From: SAR324 cluster bacterium
GTDB taxonomy: Bacteria; SAR324; NAC60-12
Assembly: GCA_028281495.1 (NCBI GenBank)
Contig: JANQJU010000029.1
Coordinates: 558,001 to 622,000 of the forward strand
DNA length: 64,000 nt
Direction of reading: 5' to 3'
This document shows, piece after piece, positions 50,930 through 60,135 of this stretch (within the stretch, counting starts at the first letter, position 1; each line of letters starts with the position of its first letter). The notes under the pieces were generated by a model, which was not told the DNA's origin, ran no database searches, and saw only the letters and a program-made list of their open reading frames with translations. Made by a program: the position numbers and the translations under genes.

Positions 50930-51187
50930 CTACGAGTTGTTATCGAATTCTTTCGATTGTTGATCCCTTGATAATTCCTGTTCTTGTTCTTCAATCATTT
51001 CATGAATTCTATTGAGCAAAGGCTGTGAGGTCGAATCGCCGTTATAGAAATTGCTCACTGCTGAAGGATGACATTCATGTCTGTCCGCAATATCTTTCGG
51101 ATAGATGCCCAAACTCTCTGCCTTTTTCCGGAGACGCCTCAGTTCTCCTTTGGATAAACGTTTGCTGATCCTTGGTTTTTTCTTCAT
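50930..51187 (-). CDS. Small HTH (XRE-like) DNA-binding protein
   Basis: 85 aa. The helix-turn-helix IYPKDIADRHECHPSAVSNFYN, with preceding helix LRKKAESLG, resembles phage Cro/C1 or similar HTH proteins. The N-terminus is very basic. Start taken as ATG 51187, 6 nt after GGAAAGG (ATG 51193 abuts the signal). The gene lies 48 bp after the AP2 gene on the same strand; the two may be one unit encoding two DNA-binding proteins. Confidence 0.7.
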   Translation of the reverse strand: MKKKPRISKRLSKGELRRLRKKAESLGIYPKDIADRHECHPSAVSNFYNGDSTSQPLLNRIHEMIEEQEQELSRDQQSKEFDNNS

Positions 51188-51235
51188 TTTCATCCTTTCC
51201 AAAATTTACACTTGCATAAACGGCTCTTCAGTCTT

Positions 51236-51781
51236 TCATCCTTGATCTTCTGGTTGGTAGGGAGGCACTTGTCTCGGCATTTCCACCCAAGTTTTTCCAT
51301 GAATTTCCAACTCCACTTGCTGGCGCAACGCACACGCTCTACGAAAGGCTTCTTTCTCTCCGTATTTGCTAATAGAAAACATCCGGCACTTGTGGCTGCC
51401 ATATTCGGGACTCCACGAAACTGAGAAGAATTCGTTATAAGACCCACTTTGATTGCGCTTGCGAGTGCGGCATACCCCAATCACTCCTGTTTTATTTCGT
51501 TTGTCACGCCGAACCACTCGACGAGTGGGGAAGGTTTTTCCCACTTCTTCATACAAGGCGTCCCGGAAGGCAATGGCCGCTTCGAAGGCTCGTTTGGCTC
51601 CTCCTAGCTTTTTGTCACTGAATAATTTGGAATACGTGACCGACTCGTTGTAAACCCTGACGAACCATCCATGAGTGTCTTTCGAGTCAATACGACTGAT
51701 TCCCCGCTGTTTTAAAAATACAGTTCCTGGATACATGCCAGAGGGAGTCTTCCCTTTTGATGCAGTGGATTCCTGTTTCAT
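51236..51781 (-). CDS. Protein with two AP2-like DNA-binding domains
   Basis: 181 aa. Two segments show the AP2/ERF pattern of three strands and an amphipathic helix. One is GISRIDSKDTHGWFVRVYN then KRAFEAAIAFRDALYEE; the other is GVIGVCRTRKRNQSGSYNEF, then FSVSWSPEYG and AFRRACALRQQVE. Bacterial AP2 domains occur mainly in phage and homing-endonuclease proteins, but no nuclease motif is attached here. ATG 51781 follows AAGGAGG; an extension to 51895 has no signal. Likely a regulator or a mobile-element protein. Confidence 0.75.
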   Translation of the reverse strand: MKQESTASKGKTPSGMYPGTVFLKQRGISRIDSKDTHGWFVRVYNESVTYSKLFSDKKLGGAKRAFEAAIAFRDALYEEVGKTFPTRRVVRRDKRNKTGVIGVCRTRKRNQSGSYNEFFSVSWSPEYGSHKCRMFSISKYGEKEAFRRACALRQQVELEIHGKTWVEMPRQVPPYQPEDQG

Positions 51782-52085
51782 CGAAAACCTCCTTAAAAAT
51801 TTGGTATGACGCAAAATCGATAGCCAGAAGTTTGGAACCTTGGAGAAACTCAACCCAAAGTAGAACAACCTCCAGCTATCGTGGCTTGAGTCCAACGGAA
51901 AACACCGTTCGTTGCCTGCTCCGAACCCAAAGATCTGGCTACGAACAGTGGGAAAAGGAATGTTAAGAACGCCGGTGCCTTCTCGAATGCAGAGAAGGAG
52001 AGCAAACCCGTTTGTCGAAAGTGGACAAGACCTGAAAAACCAAGTAAGGAATCGGTTATTTTTTACCTGCTTTCATGGCAAGACG
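51782..52085. other. Intergenic region between divergent AP2 and HTH genes
   Basis: 304 bp. No gene seen. It includes CGATAGC / GCTATCG arms at about 51820-51885, flanking a 50-bp spacer. Divergent promoters for the AP2 and the first HTH regulator are expected here. Confidence 0.45.
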
Positions 52086-52796
52086 ATGGCACAAAGACGT
52101 ATTGATCCTATGAAATTGAAGTTGTCACGAACCCAAGCCAACTTGAGTCAAGAAGCCTTGGCACAGAAAGCTCAAGTCAGCATAGCAACCATTCGGCTTT
52201 ATGAAGGGGGTAAAAACCATAAACCCAACCTAACCACTTTAGATAAACTCGCCCAAGCACTGCACTGCCAAGTCGAAGATTTTTTGATCGAGTGGCAAAC
52301 CGAAGATGAGTCTTACCTTTCACCATCAAATGAATCTGTACAATCGGATTTAAGCCGACTTTCACGGTCCATACAGCAGCAAACCGCCGCCTATGAAATG
52401 GAGCTTAACCAACAACATCAACTGCTCCTTGCCTTGCATTCATTGTTAAAAGAGGATCAAACACGATGCTCATCTAGCTTAAAACCGATTCATCATCGAA
52501 GGAATCGCTTGGATAGCCAAACCTATGTCGAGGCCTTATCCGTCCTTTCGAAATCGCCGCTCACTTTAGAAACCGTGAAAGCCCTTGCAGATGCCATTGA
52601 GCTACCTCATTCTTTGCTTGCAGAAGCCACTGGAATTAATCTCCATCAAAGGGAAACAGTGCCCCTTTCTTCAGCCCAAGAACAGCAATTGTACTGGTAT
52701 TTCCACTACGAACTTTTGCACAGAGACCGTCTCCCTTCCGGCTTAACAATTGAAAAGATGAGTCGTGGAACAATAGACAGCCGAAAAAACGTGTAG
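52086..52796 (+). CDS. XRE-family regulator 1 (236 aa)
   Basis: HTH of the Cro/C1 type in the first 65 residues: RTQANLSQEALAQKAQVSIA then TIRLYEGGKNHKPN and TLDKLAQALHCQVEDFL. The rest is a long helical region with EALSVLSKSPLTLETVKALADA, and the C-terminal piece LLHRDRLPSGL. ATG 52086 is chosen because the length and first residues then align with the next gene; ribosome-binding signals are weak. Its 236 aa equal those of the paralogue 47 bp downstream, so this is a tandem duplication. Confidence 0.82.
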   Translation: MAQRRIDPMKLKLSRTQANLSQEALAQKAQVSIATIRLYEGGKNHKPNLTTLDKLAQALHCQVEDFLIEWQTEDESYLSPSNESVQSDLSRLSRSIQQQTAAYEMELNQQHQLLLALHSLLKEDQTRCSSSLKPIHHRRNRLDSQTYVEALSVLSKSPLTLETVKALADAIELPHSLLAEATGINLHQRETVPLSSAQEQQLYWYFHYELLHRDRLPSGLTIEKMSRGTIDSRKNV

Positions 52797-52843
52797 TACA
52801 TCTCGCTTGGGTTCTTTCGTCATTTAACTCTCAAAGTCCGACT

Positions 52844-53554
52844 ATGCCTGTCCCCGTCAATGCTGAAAAATTGAAAAAACTCCGTATACAGTCGGGAATG
52901 TCCCAATCGCAACTCGCTTCGAAAGCCGGTTTGAGCGTGCCGACAATCCAAAAATATGAGAACGGCAAGGAGCACAAACCCGGATTAGAAACGGTACTCG
53001 CTATTGCTGAGGCTCTATCGTGCCGATTAGAAGAATTTTTAGACATTCCTAACTCAGAAACGCAATCTTTGCTCGCTGATTTAGTATCATCTCTCTCACC
53101 TGACGAACAAATCATTAATAAATTGCAGGAAATCAGAAACTTGTTACTGAGACAAAAAGGCGAATACCTGCGGCAGACTGAACAGGATCAAAAAATCATA
53201 CAGATACTTTGGTCAGTTCTTCAAAGCCTTGTGAGTCGGCAGACGCTCTCAGTAGCTCAGTCTAAACGCTTCGCTGAACCTTTGCCTTTAGCAGACTACC
53301 AACAGGCAATTTCTTTTCTCGTTTGTTCTCAACTATCCACAGAATCGATCAATAAATTGAATGAAATCTTAGGTTTAACACCAATCATTGTAGCTCAAGA
53401 AACCGGGATAGAAATTGTATCACGTAGCGATTCAGCCATATCACCTTCGGAAGAATTGCAGCTATTCTACTTTTACCTCTCCGAAATATTACGAGAGGAA
53501 CGCCTTCCCAAAGAGTGGAATCGACACATTCTCCCCGTAATGCCAAAAGCTTAA
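52844..53554 (+). CDS. XRE-family regulator 2 (236 aa)
   Basis: Paralogue of the preceding gene with the same length and layout. HTH: RIQSGMSQSQLASKAGLSVP then TIQKYENGKEHKPG and VLAIAEALSCRLEEFL. The C-terminal domain aligns (YQQAISFLVCSQLSTESIN; IVAQETGIEI, LREERLPKEW). Possibly they form heterodimers or regulate different targets. The ATG is 47 bp after the first copy's stop, with a poor ribosome-binding site. A bidirectional terminator follows. Confidence 0.85.
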   Translation: MPVPVNAEKLKKLRIQSGMSQSQLASKAGLSVPTIQKYENGKEHKPGLETVLAIAEALSCRLEEFLDIPNSETQSLLADLVSSLSPDEQIINKLQEIRNLLLRQKGEYLRQTEQDQKIIQILWSVLQSLVSRQTLSVAQSKRFAEPLPLADYQQAISFLVCSQLSTESINKLNEILGLTPIIVAQETGIEIVSRSDSAISPSEELQLFYFYLSEILREERLPKEWNRHILPVMPKA

Positions 53555-53670
53555 TCAAACCACAGACCCTTCCGGCAACAGCTCAAGTTGACTCATAGAT
53601 ATAACTTATGTTTTAGCGTCAGGAATAGAATGAAAATCCCGAATTCCTCTGCTCTGTTGGTTATGTTTAG

Positions 53671-53705
53671 TATAAAATTTTATTGAAATCAAATAAAATT
53701 TTATA
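53671..53705. terminator. Bidirectional AT-only hairpin between convergent genes
   Basis: Perfect 14-bp inverted repeat TATAAAATTTTATT / AATAAAATTTTATA (53671-53684 and 53692-53705) with a 7-nt loop, midway between the stops of HTH regulator 2 and the HAMP sensor. Each arm is also self-complementary. The AT-only stem is weak for a classical terminator, but the position supports that role. Confidence 0.55.
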
Positions 53706-53811
53706 TCATTGAGCCATAATTCATTATTGCCTCAAATTATAGAGATTCGTTTTTGGTTAGATGAGCTTTGGTTTTTATGGTGTTGTCGCGTTTTGATCTG
53801 AGTCGGAACTT

Positions 53812-54897
53812 TTAAAGATGAGATGAGGGGTGTTTGCGAAGATGGTCTGAAATATGGACTTGGAGGTCTTTTGAAATATCAATCAAACGCGATCCGAAGG
53901 TTGAAATAATATCTTGTGGGGGTTTGATTCTTAGCAACTCGACACGATAATTGTGATTGAAATCTTGAAGCAACTGAATCCGCCTTTCCAAGTCTCGATA
54001 GTTTTGAACCAGTTCGTTTTGGGAAGAAGGGTTTTGATCATTTGTAATCGCTTTATCCAGCATTGTTTGAACGGCTCGGTTCAAAACCTCAAGCATTGGA
54101 CCAGTCAATTTATGTTGTTCGTGTAGGGGGTGAATTTTTGAAAGCATATCGAATTCCTGCTTTCGAAGTGCTTGTTGCATGAGCAGCATTTGCTGTGTAG
54201 TTTTACCGAGTTCATCGCTCTGCTGATAGACGAGGGATCGTTGAAGATCACCCGTTTCTCGAATCTGAACAATATGATTTTCCAATTGGGCAAGACGTTT
54301 TTTCAGACGGTGATGCAGGACCCACGTAAGACATATAGCTAAGAACAAAAACAAAAGGCTTGCAACAATACTTGCTGATTTGATCGTGATGGATATCGGT
54401 CGTTCCACCACCTCTGGAGCAAATCCTACGAGAACATATCCTTGGAGTTGTTCGTAAAACAGAGGCACAAAAAAATCGTAGCTTGTTTTTGACGGTATTA
54501 GTTGTGGAGTGTCTTCACGAATTGGTAATTGAGAGATAAGAGAAGGTAGGGGTTGCCCAACGACCCGAATATCAGAATGAGACATCACCAAGCCTGTTGC
54601 GTCGACAATTCCTACCTGTTGTATCTGTCCGCCTAAATCAGGATGCAAAAAAATACTACTCGCTTCACTTTCCGTTTTTCCAGCCTCTTGAAAACTGGCT
54701 CCCCATCGCAGCATTTCGCTCATACGTTCTTCAAAATGAATGCTAACCATACGTGCATCCCACTGAGCAGCACGAAGGTGTCCCTGTTTAAGTACATAAA
54801 TTTGCCACCCAACAACGCAACCTCCTACCGTAAGCAGACCCAACAGTATTCCGATCACCAGTTTCTTCGCAATTGTTAGATGGAACCAGCATTTCAT
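53812..54897 (-). CDS. Cache-HAMP membrane sensor without output domain (copy 1)
   Basis: 361 aa. Membrane helix at about 12-34, a periplasmic part to about 173 (MLRWGASFQEAGKTE, VGIVDATGLVMSHSDIR, YVLVGFAPE) resembling a small Cache/PAS-like sensor, a second helix at about 178-200, then a HAMP-like helical pair (LAQLENHIVQIRETGDLQRS). The remaining 140 residues are coiled-coil-like with no kinase, GGDEF or methyl-accepting part. It shares the WGA-F-A motif with the other sensor. ATG overlaps the stop of the binding protein (ATGA), so it is the third gene of the operon. Confidence 0.78.
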   Translation of the reverse strand: MKCWFHLTIAKKLVIGILLGLLTVGGCVVGWQIYVLKQGHLRAAQWDARMVSIHFEERMSEMLRWGASFQEAGKTESEASSIFLHPDLGGQIQQVGIVDATGLVMSHSDIRVVGQPLPSLISQLPIREDTPQLIPSKTSYDFFVPLFYEQLQGYVLVGFAPEVVERPISITIKSASIVASLLFLFLAICLTWVLHHRLKKRLAQLENHIVQIRETGDLQRSLVYQQSDELGKTTQQMLLMQQALRKQEFDMLSKIHPLHEQHKLTGPMLEVLNRAVQTMLDKAITNDQNPSSQNELVQNYRDLERRIQLLQDFNHNYRVELLRIKPPQDIISTFGSRLIDISKDLQVHISDHLRKHPSSHL

Positions 54898-55790
54898 TGT
54901 AAGAATCCGTTTGATTTGAGCCAGGTTTTTGCCACCTCTCCAAAAGGCTGCTTTTTGACTTCAACTGCATGAATCAGCCGAATCATCGTTTCTTGATCCA
55001 ATCGAGGTCCCAGTCCATCCAAACGTGTCGCTAACTCGGGGTGGGCTGTTATGGTTGCAGTCTTTAGTGTTGGAGCAGGACTGTAGACAGGAAAAAATGA
55101 ACGGTCATCATTTAGACCAATAAATTCGACATCAAGAAGTTGTGGGTCGGTTCCATATCCCATACCAACTTGGATTTGTCCCCGTGCCATCGCTCCATAT
55201 ATGCCTGAGTGCCCCATGAATAAAATTTGAGATTTTGGCACGACAAAGCCGTAAAAACTGCCAAGCTTTTGAAAACCATCGGGACGAGCATAAAATTGTG
55301 TTTCCATACCAAAAATCAACGACTGACCTTGGTTTACTACACGCGCTAAATCGGAAATATTGGAGATTTCATAATGGCTTGCCACGGTGCGAGGTACAAC
55401 AAGTTTCCATCCATTGCTGAAGAGAGCTGGTTGTAGCCAAGTCACGCCATTCTCCAAGTCTCGATCTCGTATTAACGAGTACAGCTTTTGGTCATCACGA
55501 GCAATCGTAGTGTCTTTCCCTTGGAAAAGCGCGGAATACGCTGTGCCGGTATATTCCCAATAAATATCTACTTCTCCTTTTATCAACAGTTCTCTTAGGA
55601 CGCGGGTGGTGACATTCATTCGTTCATCGACTTGATATCCGTCATTTTGAAGTATCAGCGTTACCATTCGTGCCAATAAGAATTGCTCGGTAAATGTTTT
55701 TGCACCAACAACGATTTTCTCAGTTGATGCCAATGCAAGTGGAGCTGCCAAAAGCCATGAAATCAGGAAAACTACTAATTGTTTCTTCAT
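54894..55790 (-). CDS. Glycine-betaine/choline-type ABC binding protein without permease (OpuCC/OsmF-like)
   Basis: 298 aa. Signal peptide (LVVFLISWLLAAPLALA). The SBP core IVVGAKTFTEQFLLARMVTLIL, EVDIYWEYTGTAYSALF, and the late VGMGYGTDPQLL plus EFIGLNDDR match OpuAC/OsmF. It should bind a quaternary ammonium osmolyte. No ABC permease or ATPase gene is nearby. Instead both neighbours encode HAMP sensors, suggesting it presents a ligand to them. ATG 55790 used; the TTG at 55808 opens the frame but lacks a signal. Stop overlaps the downstream sensor's ATG. Confidence 0.85.
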   Translation of the reverse strand: MKKQLVVFLISWLLAAPLALASTEKIVVGAKTFTEQFLLARMVTLILQNDGYQVDERMNVTTRVLRELLIKGEVDIYWEYTGTAYSALFQGKDTTIARDDQKLYSLIRDRDLENGVTWLQPALFSNGWKLVVPRTVASHYEISNISDLARVVNQGQSLIFGMETQFYARPDGFQKLGSFYGFVVPKSQILFMGHSGIYGAMARGQIQVGMGYGTDPQLLDVEFIGLNDDRSFFPVYSPAPTLKTATITAHPELATRLDGLGPRLDQETMIRLIHAVEVKKQPFGEVAKTWLKSNGFLQ

Positions 55791-55824
55791 AGTATCTCGA
55801 CAAGACAAGAAAAGAGTAAGTGAG

Positions 55825-56973
55825 TCAATTGATCAAAGCAGGCCTACGATTTGAAGCTTTTGGATCAGGTCGCTGTAAACTGTCGAGATATATCTCAACA
55901 TAATCGGCATAGCTGCGAGCAACCTCAAGAAGCTGTTTCCCCCCTAAAAGAAGTGCCTGTGTTTCCGGTGTATGACTTAGCAGAGTCGAAGCATGTTGAT
56001 TGTAAATCATACCAACTTCATCTATCTCGTAACGCAGCATTTTTTGGCAATCTTCCAATTGCTCAATGCTTAATGATAATGGCAATTCCTGCTTCTCATG
56101 CGAAGCATCAAGTAAACATTTGGTTGTTTTCTCTATAGTCGCAAGTAGATCAGCAAGCAGATCGTTAATCCGCAATAGGTCGGGATGTTGATAGGATAAT
56201 ATCTCAGACTTTTTATAGAGTTCTTCAATCAAACGATTGAATTCTCGCATGAACCTACCTACTTCATCATATTGATATTTTCCGGGCAGTATCGCTGCTT
56301 GTCCAGTCCTTGCAATATCAGACATTGATGCCTGCATCCGCCGAGTTGGCTGAATAATCCATTTCCAACATAGCCCCCAACACCAAAGGCCAAAAACAAC
56401 GGCACCAAGGGCAGAAAGCCAAAAAGTGGTTTCACGAAGTTCACTCAAAGTTGAATGGACAAACTGGTCCACAGTACTGCGTTTAAAGCCTACTATGATA
56501 TAGCCTTGTCTTTTTTCGGTGTAATTTAACGGAAGTAAAACATGGTAACTCGATTCTGTTATTCGAACATTTGAGTTTTCCGGTTTTGTAAAAGAAAACG
56601 AAGCAAGCGGCCCCTTACCTGTTCTCCTCATGTCAGAATGCAGCAAAACATTGTCCGAAAGATCAACAACTGCAAACTCGGTTAAAAGTCCTGCAAATGC
56701 CGGATACGAAAAATAGTTGTAAAGTCCGCTTTGTTCTTGCACAGCATCTTTGAAATTTGCCCCCCAAGACATGGCTTCCTTAATACGATCTTCTATTGGC
56801 AGACTGACCTTCTTTGCCGTTCCATACAACTGCTCCTCTATATGACTTGCAAATAGATAATGATTTACTCCAGTGACGGTGGCAACAAACAGTAAGAAAG
56901 TTAATAAACTCAGGCAACAAACGGTGATTGAGATTGTGTGATCACGAAAGCTTTGAAGAACGAGTTGTTTCAT
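55825..56973 (-). CDS. Cache-HAMP membrane sensor without output domain (copy 2)
   Basis: 382 aa, first gene of the operon. Membrane helix (ITVCCLSLLTFLLFVATVTG), periplasmic part with MSWGANFKDAVQEQ and FAVVDLSDNVLLHSD, a second helix (FWLSALGAVVFGLWCWGL), then a HAMP region (QPTRRMQASMSDIARTG). The tail of about 170 residues has helices, including LLEVARSYADYVEIYLD, but no kinase, cyclase or MCP domain. A clear paralogue of copy 1. ATG 56973 opens the anchor; the TTG start at 56994 is unlikely. It has 34 bp to the SBP gene. Confidence 0.8.
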   Translation of the reverse strand: MKQLVLQSFRDHTISITVCCLSLLTFLLFVATVTGVNHYLFASHIEEQLYGTAKKVSLPIEDRIKEAMSWGANFKDAVQEQSGLYNYFSYPAFAGLLTEFAVVDLSDNVLLHSDMRRTGKGPLASFSFTKPENSNVRITESSYHVLLPLNYTEKRQGYIIVGFKRSTVDQFVHSTLSELRETTFWLSALGAVVFGLWCWGLCWKWIIQPTRRMQASMSDIARTGQAAILPGKYQYDEVGRFMREFNRLIEELYKKSEILSYQHPDLLRINDLLADLLATIEKTTKCLLDASHEKQELPLSLSIEQLEDCQKMLRYEIDEVGMIYNQHASTLLSHTPETQALLLGGKQLLEVARSYADYVEIYLDSLQRPDPKASNRRPALIN

Positions 56974-57133
56974 AGAAATATGCTTGCATATCAAGGGAAG
57001 TGGGAATGCTTTATTGAAAAAAGCATGTGAGGAAAGACCATTCTCTTTAGAATAAAATGGCTGTTTTTCTGGCGCTCCGTCTAACAGATATAGTACTAGA
57101 TGTAAACAGCAATCGTAACGGTCAGAATTATAT

Positions 57134-58183
57134 CTAGCTGAAAATAAAAGACTGCCGAAGCCTGGTTTTAGTGAAACTCACTGTGTCCCCAGCATAAATA
57201 TGGAGTTGTTGAGCCAACGCTGAGGGAAGGTTCACCGTCCCATCAAAATTTTCCTCCACTATTCCGGGGCAAACGCAAAACGACATGTCCGACTTTATTA
57301 CATTGACCAGATAGGTTTGTCCGATAAGATTGGGTACAATCTTATCGACAATAGCACGCTGATTTTGCTGAATCGTCGTAATGTCTCGAATTTGAGTTTC
57401 CAGTAACGGTGCGCCTGAACTGTAGGAAATATGGGACTGATTGCGGAACCCGTGACGCTGCATCAAACGGAAGGCGGGAGCTGCTTCAGGATGAACTTGA
57501 CCGATAATCTTTCGCGCCCTTTTGGGAAGAAGTGGCAGATAGATCGGCCCACTTGGAAGTAAACGGGTAATTTCATGTTCTAGGCCTTGGCGTAGAAGTC
57601 TCAATAGTCCTTTGTAGCTTACGGATCGGATAAACGGCTGGATAATATATTTCCAAAAAAGACTATTGCCGCGTGTATCATAAAGTCCTCGATACTCGTT
57701 GACAATTCGGTCAGGAAATCTTTGAGGAAAGCTTCCCATATAAAGATAAGCGCCATCTAGTACCAAACGGTCATAGCCTTTCGCACGATAGCGAGAGCGA
57801 ATAAACAATGATGACGGTAATGCGATGGGGCCTGAATCCTCTATCAAACGTAACACCTGAATGGATTTGTCTACCTGAAGTTTTGGCGACCGTTGTTCAA
57901 TGGTCTCAAGCCGATATGAATAAACCGGAAATCCGTTGTTGGTTGCTGCCAACTTACAAAAGCCTATCATTTGTTGGGACTCCGTTTCCTCCAAAGCAAA
58001 TACATAAGTTTGATGACCAGCTTTTTTGGTTTCACAAGAAAAACTCTCAATAGATTGAGCGATAATCGTCTCCAAGCCTTTACGATTGGTGTGAAAACTC
58101 CCTGAATTGCCCCAAGGAAGTTCGGGGACAATGTCTCTAAGTTGATCCAAATCACGGAAGTCCAGAGGGCGTACTACAAGCAT
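57134..58183 (-). CDS. AstA-like acyltransferase, cassette B copy 2
   Basis: 349 aa. MLVVRPLDFRDLDQLRDIV opens as AstA proteins do. Further landmarks are YVFALEETESQQMIGFCKL, IRSRYRAKGYDRLVLDGAYL (acyl-CoA loop), DRIVNEYRGLYDTRGNSLFW, LLPSGPIYLPLLPK and the VHPEAAPAFRLMQRHGFR block. ATG 58183 is chosen by alignment with its two relatives; TTG and ATG starts upstream have no better signal. The two cassette B acyltransferases are closer to each other than to the cassette A one. Both have lost the GSxxLC motif. So duplication in B is later. Last gene of the cassette. Confidence 0.8.
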   Translation of the reverse strand: MLVVRPLDFRDLDQLRDIVPELPWGNSGSFHTNRKGLETIIAQSIESFSCETKKAGHQTYVFALEETESQQMIGFCKLAATNNGFPVYSYRLETIEQRSPKLQVDKSIQVLRLIEDSGPIALPSSLFIRSRYRAKGYDRLVLDGAYLYMGSFPQRFPDRIVNEYRGLYDTRGNSLFWKYIIQPFIRSVSYKGLLRLLRQGLEHEITRLLPSGPIYLPLLPKRARKIIGQVHPEAAPAFRLMQRHGFRNQSHISYSSGAPLLETQIRDITTIQQNQRAIVDKIVPNLIGQTYLVNVIKSDMSFCVCPGIVEENFDGTVNLPSALAQQLHIYAGDTVSFTKTRLRQSFIFS

Positions 58184-58234
58184 AAGCTTCCCCGTCATGT
58201 AGGTGTTCAACGTGCGTGTCCTTCCGGGAGTGTC

Positions 58235-59296
58235 CTAAAGATATTTTTCAATGATCGACCGACGCAGCTTTATCGGAAAAATCCCTAAATTGTCTCCTCG
58301 CACAACAGATAGAGACTGAGCCAACTTGGAACTAATTATTGCTCCTCCATCCCGACTGAACTGTAACTTTCCAGGGATCACTTTGAACGAAAGATCGGAC
58401 TGTAAGTTGTTGATGAGGAATGTTTCAAACGTAGAAATTGAAGGAATAATTTTTTCTACGATTATTTGTTGATGACCGGGAATATCGAAAACATGATGAA
58501 AAGGAGCCTCCACGATAGGAGCGCCGGAAAGGTAAGAGATATGTTGACAGAATCGAAACCCCCGCGACTCGACAAGCCTAGAAATTGGTCTTGAATCGGG
58601 ATGTGCTTTTCCAATGATCGCTGTTGCCGCCTTTGGCAATAATGGAAGGTAAATTGGCCCTTTGGGAAGCAATCGGATAACCTCAGATTCTAGTCCTTTG
58701 CGAAGCAATTTCAGATAGTTCTGGTAATCAATACTCCCAATGAAAGGTTCCACTATATATTTCCAAAAAATCGCTCTACCTTGATCATCATAGTGCCCAC
58801 GATATTCATCAATTGCTTTTTTGGAAAACCTTAACGGAAACTCTCTTGCATATGACCACAAAGTTTCAACCAGTAGGAGTGTATATCCTTTAGCTCTGTA
58901 TCGAGAAGCGATAAATAACGAAGACGGCAACGAAGCCATACTATAATCGTCGACTAGAAATAGAGCCTGTACATTTTTATGCACTTCTAGAGGCGAAGAC
59001 TGACAAGGTAAACTTCTGATCTCATACGTGTAAAAGGGAAATCCCCGATTTACCAAAGCACTTAGTTTGAAAAGCCCGATCAGACTTTTACGCTGTAAAT
59101 CTTCCAACACAAAAACATATTCTTCATCTCCTGGTGAGGTCACAGGTCGTTCAAAACTGCTCATTGAATGCTGAATAACAGACTCTAACCCTTCACGATT
59201 TGTATGAAAACTTCCCGCATTTCCGTCCGGTAAATCCCTGGTCAATGCCTCCAATTGAGATAAATCTTCAGTTCGAATTGGCCGCCCTATCAACAT
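58235..59296 (-). CDS. AstA-like acyltransferase, cassette B copy 1
   Basis: 353 aa. MLIGRPIRTEDLSQLEALT start, YVFVLEDLQRKSLIGLFKL, IASRYRAKGYTLLLVETLW, AIDEYRGHYDDQGRAIFWKY, LLPKGPIYLPLLPKAAT and a HPDSRPISRLVESRGFR block. SSGAP/LSGAPIVEAPFH follows, as in AstA. Catalysis by transfer of an acyl group to an amino acid is inferred from family. ATG overlaps the dioxygenase stop by 7 nt. Tandem with a relative 51 bp downstream. Confidence 0.8.
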   Translation of the reverse strand: MLIGRPIRTEDLSQLEALTRDLPDGNAGSFHTNREGLESVIQHSMSSFERPVTSPGDEEYVFVLEDLQRKSLIGLFKLSALVNRGFPFYTYEIRSLPCQSSPLEVHKNVQALFLVDDYSMASLPSSLFIASRYRAKGYTLLLVETLWSYAREFPLRFSKKAIDEYRGHYDDQGRAIFWKYIVEPFIGSIDYQNYLKLLRKGLESEVIRLLPKGPIYLPLLPKAATAIIGKAHPDSRPISRLVESRGFRFCQHISYLSGAPIVEAPFHHVFDIPGHQQIIVEKIIPSISTFETFLINNLQSDLSFKVIPGKLQFSRDGGAIISSKLAQSLSVVRGDNLGIFPIKLRRSIIEKYL

Positions 59297-60135
59297 CTTG
59301 TAGCCTCTTGTTCAGTAGTTTGCTCTAGAGGAAACGACACCTCAGGCAAACGCCAAGTTGTCGAAAAAGCGAGTCGGTAGCCCTGCTGCAAAGGGCTGGC
59401 ACGATGCAAACCGTAGGTATCGAACACAACTAGTGTTCCTGCTTGCCCCGTGCAAACGACTTCAGAAAAGCCAAGCTGACGACTGAGTGTTGAGGATTCT
59501 GGGGGAAGAAAACATCCTGTATAGCGAGATTCTAAGCTTGGATGTGTCTCCTTCCCGAGTCGGATCTCATAATATCGAAAAAAATCTTGTTCCTTCGACT
59601 GCCTCCACAATCCCCAGTGATGACTTCCCTTGAGGTAGTACATAGGCGCGTTCAATTCGGTTACATCCGTCAAATAGAGAAAGGCACGGGGCCAGCGCTC
59701 CCAATGATCAAAATGATAAAAGTTGATATTGGCATCTTCGTTCGCATGGTCCGTGAGCACGGAAGATTTCCTTAAGGGGACTGCTTCGGGTGAAAGGTAG
59801 GCCAAGGCTAACCCGTTTACGAGATCGCTCTCAAAAAACACTTTGGTTTCAGGAAGCCAACGGTCGATGTCTAGAATCAAATCACGACCGTTTTTCCGCA
59901 ACGTTTCCATACCGGGGTGATTGGCTCGGTTTTGCCAGAGGTGTTGAACCTCCCTCCCCAATCGCAATGCTTCAGCTCGGTCAATGAAGTTTTCCATGAT
60001 TGCGATGCCGTCTTGCAGCAAACATTGAAGCAGATCTTGCCGAGGAGCGAGTGACGGGGTCACCTTGCGCCTCCGGTGGTACTGATGCCGTTTTTGGTAG
60101 TATTGCAGAAAGGGAAACAACTCGAATCGTCTCAT
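59290..60135 (-). CDS. PhyH-like Fe(II)/2-oxoglutarate dioxygenase, cassette B
   Basis: 281 aa. Same plan as the cassette A enzyme: LLQCLLQDGIAIMENFIDRA, FYHFDHWERW (His-x-Asp), RAFLYLTDVTELNAPMYYLK, GSHHWGLWRQSKEQDFFRYY, and the distal His/Arg in GLHRASPLQQGYRLAFS. 4-nt overlap (ATGA) with the EamA-like gene and 7 nt with the acyltransferase. A longer N-terminus and the C-terminal Gln/Glu tail distinguish it from the 260-aa copy. Substrate unknown. Confidence 0.82.
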   Translation of the reverse strand: MRRFELFPFLQYYQKRHQYHRRRKVTPSLAPRQDLLQCLLQDGIAIMENFIDRAEALRLGREVQHLWQNRANHPGMETLRKNGRDLILDIDRWLPETKVFFESDLVNGLALAYLSPEAVPLRKSSVLTDHANEDANINFYHFDHWERWPRAFLYLTDVTELNAPMYYLKGSHHWGLWRQSKEQDFFRYYEIRLGKETHPSLESRYTGCFLPPESSTLSRQLGFSEVVCTGQAGTLVVFDTYGLHRASPLQQGYRLAFSTTWRLPEVSFPLEQTTEQEATRC

